Part shown: positions 34,247 through 41,493 of the stretch, one piece after another
How positions within the stretch are numbered: the stretch's first letter is position 1
Layout of the letters: each line of letters starts with the position of its first letter
DNA from: Streptomyces lacrimifluminis
GTDB lineage: Bacteria > Actinomycetota > Actinomycetes > Streptomycetales > Streptomycetaceae
NCBI RefSeq assembly: GCF_014646095.1
Contig: NZ_BMMU01000041.1
Span: 1-52,541 of the forward strand
DNA: 52,541 nucleotides
Direction of reading: 5' to 3'
Made by a program: the position numbers and the translations under genes
Notes under the pieces: generated by a model
What the model saw: only the letters and a program-made list of their open reading frames with translations
What the model was told of the DNA's origin: nothing
Database searches by the model: none

Positions 34247-34877
34247 AGCCCAACTGCCCCGCATCCTATGCCCGGCGGTCTGTGATCTGCGACACGGGGT
34301 ATTGCCGAACCTTTGTGATCTCCACCACCCAACGAAGGATCATGAAGTCGGATGAGCGGTGATCTTCACACGCGAAGCGTCCACGCCATCACCGGAGGTG
34401 ACATCCCCTCCGGTTACTGCTGGTCACAGGCGGCGTCTCCATATCAAGAGACTTCCCTTGCATGCAAATTGGAGATGGGCAGGGCCGCTTGATAGTGGAG
34501 CGCGTTCACACCCCGGAGGGATGCATGCGGTCAATGTGGACGCACGAACGTGCGTGCACGCGTTCACGAGCGGCGGCGATCGATGATTTTCGCGCGGGAC
34601 GCACCCCGAGTGGTGACCGTTCCGTGACCTGCACCACACCTGTGAAGGCCTGTGAAGATCGGGGGTTGGCCACGGACCGCAACCAATGGTAGGCAGCGGG
34701 CAATTGGGACGTACCGATGAAAGTGCGTGATCACAGGCATGATCACCCGTGTCCGCAATGCCCGTTACGGCGTCAATAAAGAGTGACGGACCGGGAATTT
34801 GTGGGCCCCATTGAACAACTGTGGCGCACCACACGTTTCTTGAAGGTATGGAGGAGTCGCTGGTACCGCTAGTACCC
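34247..34877. other. Long intergenic region between nuoA and the NlpC/P60 gene
   Basis: No convincing gene is seen in 630 bases. The region is less GC-rich than the rest. It has many GTGATC/TGTGAAG words: TGTGAAG twice, 10 bases apart (34641, 34651), GTGATCAC (34727-34734) and TGATCACC shortly after. TTGCATGCAA is a perfect palindrome at 34459-34468, enclosed by TCTCCA (34436-34441) and TGGAGA (34470-34475). It presumably holds promoters and operators for both flanking genes, and could hide a small RNA. Confidence 0.45.
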
Positions 34878-35708
34878 ATGTCCCACACCGCTACCGCTCA
34901 CATACGAAGCCACCGGAAGCCCCGGCGTGCCGGCAACTCGTCGCTGGCGATGCGTGCCGGAGTCGCCGGTGGCGTTCTCAGCACCCTGGCAGTGGCGGGT
35001 GCGTCCAGCGCGGCGAACGCCGCCGAGCCTGTGACGCAGACCATCGAACTGCCCACCCTCACGGCCGACCTGGCCACTCAGATCGCCGAGTCCGCGGACG
35101 CCACGCAGCTGGCCGCCGCGAACTACGAGCTCCAGGCCGAGCGTGACGCCGCAGCCGCCAAGGCGGCTCAGGAGGCCAGGAAGGACCTCGCGGAGGCGAA
35201 GGAGAAGGCGGAGGCCAAGAAGAAGGCAGAGGCCGCCCGCAAGGCCGCTGCGGAGGCCGCTGTCTCCCGCTCCGCCGAGCGTGCCACGCTCGCTGCCTCC
35301 ACCTCCACCTCCGTCTCCAGCTCGGAGACGACGCAGGTGGCCGCTCCCGCGAGCGGCAGTGTCGCGACCGTCATCGCCTTCCTCAACGCGCAGTTGGGCG
35401 ACGCCTACGTCATGGGCGCCACGGGCCCCAACGCGTGGGACTGCTCCTCGCTGGTCCAGGCCGCGTTCAAGCAGGTCGGCGTGGATCTCCCCCGGGTCTC
35501 GCAGGACCAGTCGATGCAGGGCACCGAGGTCTCCCTGTCGAACCTCCAGGTCGGGGACATCCTGTACTGGGGTGCGAAGGGTTCGGCGTACCACGTGGGG
35601 GTCTACGTGGGGAACGGCCAGTACCTGGACGCGGCCAACCCGTCCAAGGGTGTTGTCGTCCAGGATCTGTCCGGGTACCCGGCGTCGGGTGCGGTACGCG
35701 TGCTCTGA
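34878..35708 (+). CDS. Secreted NlpC/P60 (C40) peptidoglycan endopeptidase
   Basis: The 276-residue precursor has an Arg-rich N-terminus and signal core with cleavage near AANAAEP (about residue 49). An Ala/Lys/Glu-rich coiled coil follows (about 80-130), then a Ser/Thr linker and the C-terminal catalytic domain (160-276). Cys189 (WDCSSLVQ) and His239 (YHVGVYVG) are the catalytic pair. It cleaves stem peptides of the wall. The start is uncertain: ATG 34878 fits the signal peptide, but the GGAGGAG at 34850-34856 is too far upstream. ATG 34848 is the alternative. Confidence 0.88.
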   Translation: MSHTATAHIRSHRKPRRAGNSSLAMRAGVAGGVLSTLAVAGASSAANAAEPVTQTIELPTLTADLATQIAESADATQLAAANYELQAERDAAAAKAAQEARKDLAEAKEKAEAKKKAEAARKAAAEAAVSRSAERATLAASTSTSVSSSETTQVAAPASGSVATVIAFLNAQLGDAYVMGATGPNAWDCSSLVQAAFKQVGVDLPRVSQDQSMQGTEVSLSNLQVGDILYWGAKGSAYHVGVYVGNGQYLDAANPSKGVVVQDLSGYPASGAVRVL

Positions 35709-35732
35709 GCGGGCGGTTGAGGATTCACCTGT

Positions 35733-35765
35733 GAGGGTCGTTGCCGCTGGTGGGCAACGACCCTC
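35733..35765 (+). terminator. Hairpin terminator after the NlpC/P60 gene
   Basis: A perfect 13-base stem (GAGGGTCGTTGCC 35733-35745 with 35753-35765) with a 7-base loop lies 24 bases after the stop codon. Confidence 0.8.
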
Positions 35766-35778
35766 GACCCGTAGCCTG

Positions 35779-35798
35779 TTGTCCGACATGTCGGACAA
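35779..35798. promoter_or_regulatory. 20-base perfect palindrome, GntR/FadR-type operator
   Basis: TTGTCCGACATGTCGGACAA is exactly self-complementary. Its TTGTC-N-GACA form is typical of FadR-subfamily GntR operators. It is followed by no intact gene: the next 400 bases hold only disrupted frames. Confidence 0.6.
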
Positions 35799-36201
35799 CC
35801 CGTCAACCCGGTACTGGAGCCGCCCGACGTCGGTGGCCCGCGCCTCTTTGACGAGAGCGAGGGCTGCCTGCCTGTCCGTGCCGGGGGCCGTGGTGGACGT
35901 ATCAACGCCCTGATCGTGGCCCTGATCGTGGCGTCGCGCGCGGGCTCGATCAGGGCGGGAACGCTCTTGCGGTCGAGGGACGGGGTACTTCGCCCGGTGG
36001 CTGGAGCACGGGACCGACCAGGTGAACGGCGTGTGTATCCGGACCGGCTCTCGAAGCGGGCCCGGCAGGACGCGCTGCGGCAGGCGGCGCGCCGGCCAAC
36101 GGGTTCCTCAGGTACCGGTGGCGGCCCGCCCCGAGGCGGTGTTCGCACGACGGGCCGTCGAGCAGGAGGCACTCACCTCCTGCCGACAGGGCCTCCGCCG
36201 A
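35799..36201 (+). pseudogene. Possible decayed gene remnant
   Basis: No frame here is intact or has a ribosome site. Bases 35986 onward read YFARWLEHGTDQVNGV, faintly like the N-terminal helix region of DapA-family (dihydrodipicolinate synthase-like) lyases. Other short frames give coding-like pieces such as YPDRLSKRARQDALRQAARR. With a perfect GntR-type operator upstream, a deleted or frameshifted catabolic gene is plausible, but the identity is weak. Confidence 0.25.
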
Positions 36202-37485
36202 TCACGCCTTCGGGGCCACCTTGCTCAGGCCGTTGATGATCCGGTCCATCGCGTCGCCACCCGTCGGGTCGGTCAGGTTGGCCAGCATCTTCAGGGTGAA
36301 CTTCATCAACAAGGGGTGGGTCAGGCCGCGTTCGGCCGCGATCTTCATGACCTTCGGGTTGCCGATGAGCTTCACGAAGGCGCGGCCCAGCGTGTAGTAG
36401 CCGCCGTAGGTGTCCTTGAGCACGCGCGGGTAGCGCTGGAGCGCGATCTCCCGCTGGGCCGGTGTGGCCCGGGCGTGGGCCTGGACGATGACGTCGGCGG
36501 CGATCTGGCCGGATTCCATGGCGTAGGCGATGCCCTCGCCGTTGAAGGGGTTCACCAGGCCGCCGGCGTCGCCGACGAGCAGCAGGCCCTTCGTGTAGTG
36601 GGGCTGCCGGTTGAAGGCCATGGGGAGGGCGGCGCCACGGATCGGGCCGGTCATGTTGTCGGGGGTGTAGCCCCAGTCCTCCGGCATCGACGCGCACCAG
36701 GCCTTCAGTACCTCGCGCCAGTCCAGTTCCTTGAAGGAGTCCGAGGTGTTGAGCACGCCGAGGCCGACGTTGGACGTACCGTCGCCCATCCCGAAGATCC
36801 AGCCGTAGCCGGGGAGCAGGCGGTCCTCGGCCCCCCGCCGGTCCCAGAGTTCCAGCCAGGACTCCAGGTAGTCGTCCTCGTGGCGCGGAGACGTGAAGTA
36901 GGTGCGGACCGCGACGCCCATCGGGCGGTCCTCGCGGCGGTGCAGGCCCATCGCCAGGGACAGGCGGGTGGAGTTGCCGTCGGCCGCGACCACCAGCGGG
37001 GCGTGGAAGGTGACCTCCCGCTTGTCCTCACCGAGTTTCGCGTGCACGCCGGTGATGCGGCCGGTGCGGTCGTCGGTGATCGGGGCGCCGACGTTGCAGC
37101 GTTCGTACAGTCGCGCGCCCGCCTTCTGGGCCTGGCGGGCGAGCTGTTCGTCGAAGTCGTCGCGCTTGCGGACGAGGCCGTAGTCGGGGAAGGAGGCGAG
37201 TTCCGGCCAGTCGAGCTGGAGGCGGACGCCGCCGCCGATGATGCGGAGGCCCTTGTTCCGCAGCCAGCCGGCCTCCTCGGAGATGTCGATGCCCATCGCG
37301 ACGAGCTGCTTGGTCGCCCGGGGCGTGAGGCCGTCGCCGCAGACCTTTTCGCGCGGGAAGCTGGTCTTCTCCAGCAGCAGTACGTCGAGTCCGGCCTTCG
37401 CCAGGTAGTAGGCGGTGGTGGAACCGGCTGGCCCGGCCCCGACGACGATCACATCGGCGGTGTTTTCGGAGAGGGGCTCGGTCAC
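36202..37485 (-). CDS. Geranylgeranyl-reductase-family FAD protein (MenJ-like menaquinone reductase)
   Basis: The 427-residue flavoprotein has an N-terminal FAD Rossmann motif VIVVGAGPAGSTTAYYLAKAGLDVLLLEK, then FPREKVCGDGLTPRA (family signature), VVAADGNSTRLS, and the second FAD motif LLLVGDAGGLVNPFNGEGIAYAMESG. Actinobacterial relatives such as M. tuberculosis MenJ saturate one isoprene unit of menaquinone. With complex I, MenG and a polyprenyl synthase close by, that role is likely here. It starts at GTG 37485 with GGGGAG upstream and is divergent from the GNAT gene. Confidence 0.87.
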   Translation of the reverse strand: MTEPLSENTADVIVVGAGPAGSTTAYYLAKAGLDVLLLEKTSFPREKVCGDGLTPRATKQLVAMGIDISEEAGWLRNKGLRIIGGGVRLQLDWPELASFPDYGLVRKRDDFDEQLARQAQKAGARLYERCNVGAPITDDRTGRITGVHAKLGEDKREVTFHAPLVVAADGNSTRLSLAMGLHRREDRPMGVAVRTYFTSPRHEDDYLESWLELWDRRGAEDRLLPGYGWIFGMGDGTSNVGLGVLNTSDSFKELDWREVLKAWCASMPEDWGYTPDNMTGPIRGAALPMAFNRQPHYTKGLLLVGDAGGLVNPFNGEGIAYAMESGQIAADVIVQAHARATPAQREIALQRYPRVLKDTYGGYYTLGRAFVKLIGNPKVMKIAAERGLTHPLLMKFTLKMLANLTDPTGGDAMDRIINGLSKVAPKA

Positions 37486-37584
37486 GACGGGTTCTCCCCA
37501 AGACTCTCAAATCTGCGTGCCGACCGGCACTGGACATGGGCAGTCTATTCAGCAGTACTGATCACCCGGCTGAAGGGCTGCCCA

Positions 37585-38100
37585 GTGAACCGAGCGCTCC
37601 CCGTAGTACGCCTGCGTGTTCCCACCGACGAGGACGCATTCGCCTGGCACCGGGTCTTCGACGACCCCGATGTCATGGCGTTCCACGGGGGCAGGTCGGC
37701 GGAACTGTCCGTCTACGAGGAACTCACCGCCCGCCAGCGCCGGCACGACGCCGAGTACGGGTTCTGCCTGTGGACCATGCTCGACGAGTCGGACCAGGTC
37801 ATCGGATTCACGGGCGCCCAGCCGTGGCCACAGGACTGGGGTCCCAAGGGCGAGATCGAGATCGGCTGGCGGCTCGGGCGGGCCTACTGGGGACAGGGAT
37901 ACGCCACGGCGGCGGCCGGGTTGACCCTGGAGCGGGTGCGCGCGGCGGGTGTGTCCAGCGTGGTCGCGATGGTCAACGCCCGCAACGAGCGGTCCATCGC
38001 GGTCACCCGACGGCTGGGCATGCGGCTCACCGACGTCTTCACGACTCCGACGCTGAAGCAGGAAGGGCACTGTTATCGGCTTGATCTGTCACCAGTTTGA
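37585..38100 (+). CDS. GNAT-family N-acetyltransferase
   Basis: The 171-residue RimJ/RimL-type acetyltransferase begins MNRALPVVRLRVPTDEDAFAWHRVFDDPDVM. It has the acetyl-CoA loop LGRAYWGQGYATAAAGL and the C-terminal VNARNERSIAVTRRLGMRL. The acceptor (protein N-terminus, antibiotic or small amine) is unknown. It starts at GTG 37585 with GAAGGG 8 bases upstream. Its last codons and stop lie inside a 16-base tandem triplication. Confidence 0.85.
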   Translation: MNRALPVVRLRVPTDEDAFAWHRVFDDPDVMAFHGGRSAELSVYEELTARQRRHDAEYGFCLWTMLDESDQVIGFTGAQPWPQDWGPKGEIEIGWRLGRAYWGQGYATAAAGLTLERVRAAGVSSVVAMVNARNERSIAVTRRLGMRLTDVFTTPTLKQEGHCYRLDLSPV

Positions 38101-38128
38101 TCTGTGTCCACCTTGATCTGCGACCACA
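38081..38128. repeat. 16-base tandem repeat, three copies, across the GNAT stop codon
   Basis: TTGATCTG starts at 38081, 38097 and 38113, exactly 16 bases apart, each followed by a similar CA-rich octamer. The stop codon TGA is in copy 2 (38098-38100), so copies 2-3 form most of the 3' untranslated part. Confidence 0.8.
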
Positions 38129-38220
38129 ACTGATTACAGACGGTAGCAATTTGGCGCAGAAAAACACTTAGCGCTTCCGGGCGGTGCGTGGCCGGGGTTA
38201 CTCTGCCCGTACCGCTGGGG

Positions 38221-38568
38221 GTGACGTCTGTGCACAGAACACCCAACACGCCCGAAGTGCGCGTACCGAAACTCGTCGGCCTGATGGCCATGGACGCGCG
38301 CGAGAGGGCCAGAGCACACGGGGTGCTCCTCGGCGCGCCCGACCGGCCCGAATTCCAGCTCAGCGTCGTCGACTACGTCGTACGGCAGTATCCGCCGCCC
38401 GGCGTCGCGATACCGCGCGGTGCCGTCGTCACCGTGTGGTTCGACTTCGGGGAGGGCGAGGGCGGCGGGGGCGCGGGGGTGCGCGAGCCGCGCGTACCGA
38501 AACCGCCCCGGGGCGGGCTGGAACGCGAACTGGACCGGCCCGGGGACGCGTTCGAGGTGACCAGGTAA
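38221..38568 (+). CDS. Small PASTA-domain protein
   Basis: The 115-residue protein carries one PASTA-like unit, VPKLVGLMAMDARERARAHGVLLGAP..VVRQYPPPGVAIPRGAVVTVWF (about residues 12-78). A Gly/Pro/charged tail follows. PASTA units bind peptidoglycan fragments or beta-lactams, but there is no signal peptide or membrane helix, so a cytoplasmic role is implied. The start is uncertain: GTG 38221 (MTSVHRTPNTPEVRVP), GTG 38188 and GTG 38230 are all in frame. Confidence 0.72.
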   Translation: MTSVHRTPNTPEVRVPKLVGLMAMDARERARAHGVLLGAPDRPEFQLSVVDYVVRQYPPPGVAIPRGAVVTVWFDFGEGEGGGGAGVREPRVPKPPRGGLERELDRPGDAFEVTR

Positions 38569-38648
38569 TCAGGTGACCGACCGGGAAGGAAAAGGGAACG
38601 GGAGAACAGCGGAGGACGGAAACAGGGAGAGGACCGCGACGGCTACGG

Positions 38649-39344
38649 CTACGGCTGCTTGAAGCCTCGGTGCAGGGCCACGACGCCGCCCGTCAGGTTG
38701 CGCCAAGCCGTCTTCGACCAGCCCGCGTCACGCAGCAGGTCGGCCAGGGCCGGCTGGTCGGGCCAGGCGCGGATGGACTCGGCGAGGTAGACGTACGCGT
38801 CGGGGTTCGAGGAGACCGCGCGGGCGACCGGGGGCAGGGCGCGCATCAGGTACTCGGTGTACACCGTGCGGAAGGGCGCCCAGGTCGGGTGGGAGAACTC
38901 GCAGATCACGACCCGTCCGCCGGGGCGCGTGACCCGGTACAGCTCGCGCAGCGCCGCGCCCGTGTCCTGGACGTTGCGCAGCCCGAAGGAGATCGTCACC
39001 GCGTCGAAGGTGTCGTCCTTGAAGGGCAACCTGGTGGCGTCGCCCGCTGTGAAGGGCAGCCAGGGGTGGTTCCGCTTGCCGACCCTGAGCATCCCGAGGG
39101 AGAAGTCGCAGGGGACGACGTACGCGCCCGTGCGGGCGAAGGGGAGGGAGGACGTGGCCGTACCGGCGGCCAGGTCGAGGATCTTCTGCGCCGGGCGCGC
39201 GTCGACCGCCTTCGCGACCTCCTTGCGCCACACTCGGTCCTGGCCGAGCGACAGCACGTCGTTCGTGAGGTCGTACCGTTCCGCCACGTCGTCGAACATC
39301 GAGGCGACTTCGTGCGGCTGCTTGTTCAGGGATGCGCGGGTCAC
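38649..39344 (-). CDS. menG: Demethylmenaquinone methyltransferase
   Basis: The 231-residue SAM-dependent C-methyltransferase of the MenG/UbiE family performs the last step of menaquinone synthesis. The signature YDLTNDVLSLGQDRVWR is at 24-40, the SAM motif ILDLAAGTATSSLPFA begins at residue 55, and ISFGLRNVQD and RVVICEFSHP follow. The GTG at 39344 gives the normal family N-terminus (MTRASLNKQPHEVASMFDDVAERYD); the longer upstream frame is not supported. Confidence 0.93.
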   Translation of the reverse strand: MTRASLNKQPHEVASMFDDVAERYDLTNDVLSLGQDRVWRKEVAKAVDARPAQKILDLAAGTATSSLPFARTGAYVVPCDFSLGMLRVGKRNHPWLPFTAGDATRLPFKDDTFDAVTISFGLRNVQDTGAALRELYRVTRPGGRVVICEFSHPTWAPFRTVYTEYLMRALPPVARAVSSNPDAYVYLAESIRAWPDQPALADLLRDAGWSKTAWRNLTGGVVALHRGFKQP

Positions 39345-39823
39345 GTGCCCATTGTGGCAGTACGTACGTCGCGGCATCCCGGCGGCACGGGCGCGGGCCG
39401 GACGCACCTGAAGCGCCGGGCCCGTCGCACACCGGTCGGTCCGCCGTCTACGGCAGCAGTCTCGGCTTCTTCCTGGCGGCGACGTCCTCCACCCAGCCGC
39501 TCGGACGCCCTGCCGCTCTTACGGCGCCGACCGCGACCGGCGGCACGCTTTTCGATGTCAGGCTCGGAATGCATTCCCCGGACGTTAGGAGGGCTTTATG
39601 TGACCCGAACTCCGGTTCTCATGTGAGACTCCCATGAGAAACTCCTTAACCTGTGCATCTTCTGAGAGATCCTCCGACGGCCTGCACCACCCGCCCTCCC
39701 GCTGCCCTGATGAAGGACAGTGTCGTGTGAGACATTTCCGCTTCGGATTCGCTTCGGATCCATTCCGGAAACACACTTCGTTTCCGTCCGGGGACAGAAA
39801 TCACGAGAGCAGGTGCATACGCG
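39345..39823. other. Intergenic region with inverted repeat, before the GH18-like gene
   Basis: No gene is seen. TTCTCATG (39616-39623) and CATGAGAA (39633-39640) form an inverted repeat about 180-200 bases before the lipoprotein start. ATGTGAGACTCC and ATGAGAAACTCC also read as direct repeats within it. From 39730 to 39815 the sequence is A/T-richer and contains TTCCGGAAAC. These are candidate operator and promoter sequences. Confidence 0.4.
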
Positions 39824-40864
39824 ATGAGGCGTTTTCTGAGGTCGGCCGCCGGATTCACTTGTCTGGTGGCACTGACCTGCGCCGGGTGCTCATCCGGTTC
39901 GGACAGCAACACGAACAGCGATACGGACAGCGATACGGACAGCGGCGCCGACACCGCCTCCGAGGTCCCTTCCGAGCAGGCCTCGACGACCGGCTTCGCG
40001 CCGTACGTCAGTGCGACCGACGCGTCCGGCAACGACAGCGCGGGCTCACCGGCGACGTACAACCTGGCGTTCGTGATCTCGGACGGTACGACCTGTACGC
40101 CGAAGTGGAACGGTACGACGGCCATCGGCGACTCGGCCGTCGCGTCCCGCCTGGCGAAGCTCACGGCGACCGGAAGCACGGTCCGTGTCTCCTTCGGCGG
40201 CGCCTCCGGCAAGGAGCTGGCCGAGGTCTGCGGCAGTGCGTCCGCGCTGGCCAGGGCCTATGGCACGGCCCTGGACGCCGCCGGTTCGACCCAGGCCGAC
40301 TTCGACGTCGAGGGCGACACGCTCACCGACTCCGCCTCCGTCGAGCTGCGTTCGAAGGCGATCGCCCTGCTGCAGAAGGAACGCACCGACCTGAGCGTCT
40401 CCTTCACCCTGCCCGTCATGCCGACCGGCCTCGACGACGACAGCGTGGCCCTGCTCGACTCGGCGAACAACAACTCCGTACAGGTGTCCACGGTCAACAT
40501 CATGACGATGAACTACAGCAGCGAGCACACCGGCGACATGGGCGACTACGCACTCGCCTCGGCCGCCGCGACGCGCGATCAACTCGCCGACATCTTCGGG
40601 CTGTCGGAGGAGAGGGCGTGGCAGGGGATGGCGTTGACGTCGATGATCGGGGTGAATGACGTCGACAATGAGACGTTCTCCTTGGCGGACGCGGCGGAGG
40701 TGCGGGCGTTCGCGGAGGAAAAGGGGATTGCGTGGGTGTCGATGTGGTCGACGTTTCGGGATCAGGAGTGCGAGGAGGGGGTTGTCGCGGCTGATGATGC
40801 GGCGACCAATTGCAGTGGGGTTTCTCAGGATGCGGGGGCGTTCGGAGTGGCGTTTTCGGGATGA
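39824..40864 (+). CDS. GH18-like (chitinase-family) lipoprotein
   Basis: The 346-residue protein begins MRRFLRSAAGFTCLVALTCAGC and is a probable lipoprotein with Cys22 as the lipidated residue (the -3 position is Cys rather than the usual Leu). A Ser/Asp/Thr-repeat spacer (TDSDTDS) follows, then a TIM-barrel domain resembling family 18 glycosidases. Markers are RVSFGGASG and ADFDVEGD (159-165), with Glu163 as the expected acid/base, then NIMTMNYS. Chitin or N-acetylglucosaminyl-glycan hydrolysis at the cell surface is likely. Codon use changes sharply in the last 280 bases. Confidence 0.8.
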   Translation: MRRFLRSAAGFTCLVALTCAGCSSGSDSNTNSDTDSDTDSGADTASEVPSEQASTTGFAPYVSATDASGNDSAGSPATYNLAFVISDGTTCTPKWNGTTAIGDSAVASRLAKLTATGSTVRVSFGGASGKELAEVCGSASALARAYGTALDAAGSTQADFDVEGDTLTDSASVELRSKAIALLQKERTDLSVSFTLPVMPTGLDDDSVALLDSANNNSVQVSTVNIMTMNYSSEHTGDMGDYALASAAATRDQLADIFGLSEERAWQGMALTSMIGVNDVDNETFSLADAAEVRAFAEEKGIAWVSMWSTFRDQECEEGVVAADDAATNCSGVSQDAGAFGVAFSG

Positions 40865-40897
40865 GAGGGGTGGGGTTGCTTGTCGGGTGCGGGTGCG

Positions 40898-40960
40898 TGG
40901 GGGCTTGTCGCGCCCACGCGGCGGAGCCGCAGATCAGATACAGCCCCGCGCCCCTGAAGG
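40898..40960. repeat. Dispersed-type palindromic intergenic repeat
   Basis: The stretch includes GCGGC-GGA-GCCGC (40918-40930) flanked by CGCGCCCACG and CAGCCCCGCGCCCCTGAAGG. It matches the common Streptomyces repeat around GCGGCTCCGCCGC as I remember it. It lies between convergent genes and may act as a terminator. Confidence 0.6.
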
Positions 40961-41007
40961 CAGGTCCGTTTCGCACAGGCCCCATACAGAAGCCGGACCC
41001 CTGTCCA

Positions 41008-41454
41008 CTATCTACGTCTGTGGACCAGGCGTCCTGCGCAGACCGTCGCGATGCACTGCTCGTTCTCGTCGAATACGGCCAGATCGGCTCGCTCGCCCTC
41101 GACGATCGCCGGAACCCGTGTCCGCGTCAGTACGACGACCTCGTTGCGCTCGGCCGCCGATCGGAGGCCGGGTGAGGTGACGTACTCCTCCAGCACCGCC
41201 ACCGCACCCCCCTTCAGCACGGCATGCACGCGTTCGCGTGGCGTCGGGGCGTCCGGGAGTGGGCCCTCGTGCACGAGTCCGGGTCCCAGGACACCGGGCC
41301 AGCGACGCACCCGCGCGCCCGGGAACCGCTCCGCGACCTCGGTGAGCGGGCCCACGGCGGCGACCCGGTTGCCGTCGACCGCGACGGCACCGTCCTTCAG
41401 GGGTTCCGCGTCCCAGCCGACCCGGACCTCGTCGGCGGCATGAATCGTCAGCAC
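41008..41454 (-). CDS. Amidohydrolase-like protein lacking the catalytic barrel (imidazolonepropionase-like)
   Basis: The 148-residue protein begins MLTIHAADEVRVGWDAEPLKDGAVAVDGNRVAAVGP, the N-terminal beta-sandwich start of amidohydrolases. It ends VPAIVEGERADLAVFDENEQCIATVCAGRLVHRRR, the C-terminal sandwich. About 250 residues of metal-binding TIM barrel, including the HxH motif, are missing between them, so it is unlikely to be a hydrolase. It follows mqnC by 39 bases on the same strand and is probably co-transcribed. It starts at GTG 41454 without a clear ribosome site. Function unknown. Confidence 0.7.
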   Translation of the reverse strand: MLTIHAADEVRVGWDAEPLKDGAVAVDGNRVAAVGPLTEVAERFPGARVRRWPGVLGPGLVHEGPLPDAPTPRERVHAVLKGGAVAVLEEYVTSPGLRSAAERNEVVVLTRTRVPAIVEGERADLAVFDENEQCIATVCAGRLVHRRR

Positions 41455-41493
41455 AGGAAGGCCAGTTGGTGAGTCGGTGAGGTGGTGATTCGG

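Noticed and set aside
34700..34877. A second ydaO-type riboswitch before the NlpC/P60 gene
   Set aside because: The conserved blocks (GGGGGACCCA, GGGTGAA, CAGCTCACCTCGCAGGC) are absent.
34424..34888. A 154-codon minus-strand frame upstream of nuoA
   Set aside because: It has no ribosome site, an irregular codon pattern, and overlaps the start of the NlpC/P60 gene.
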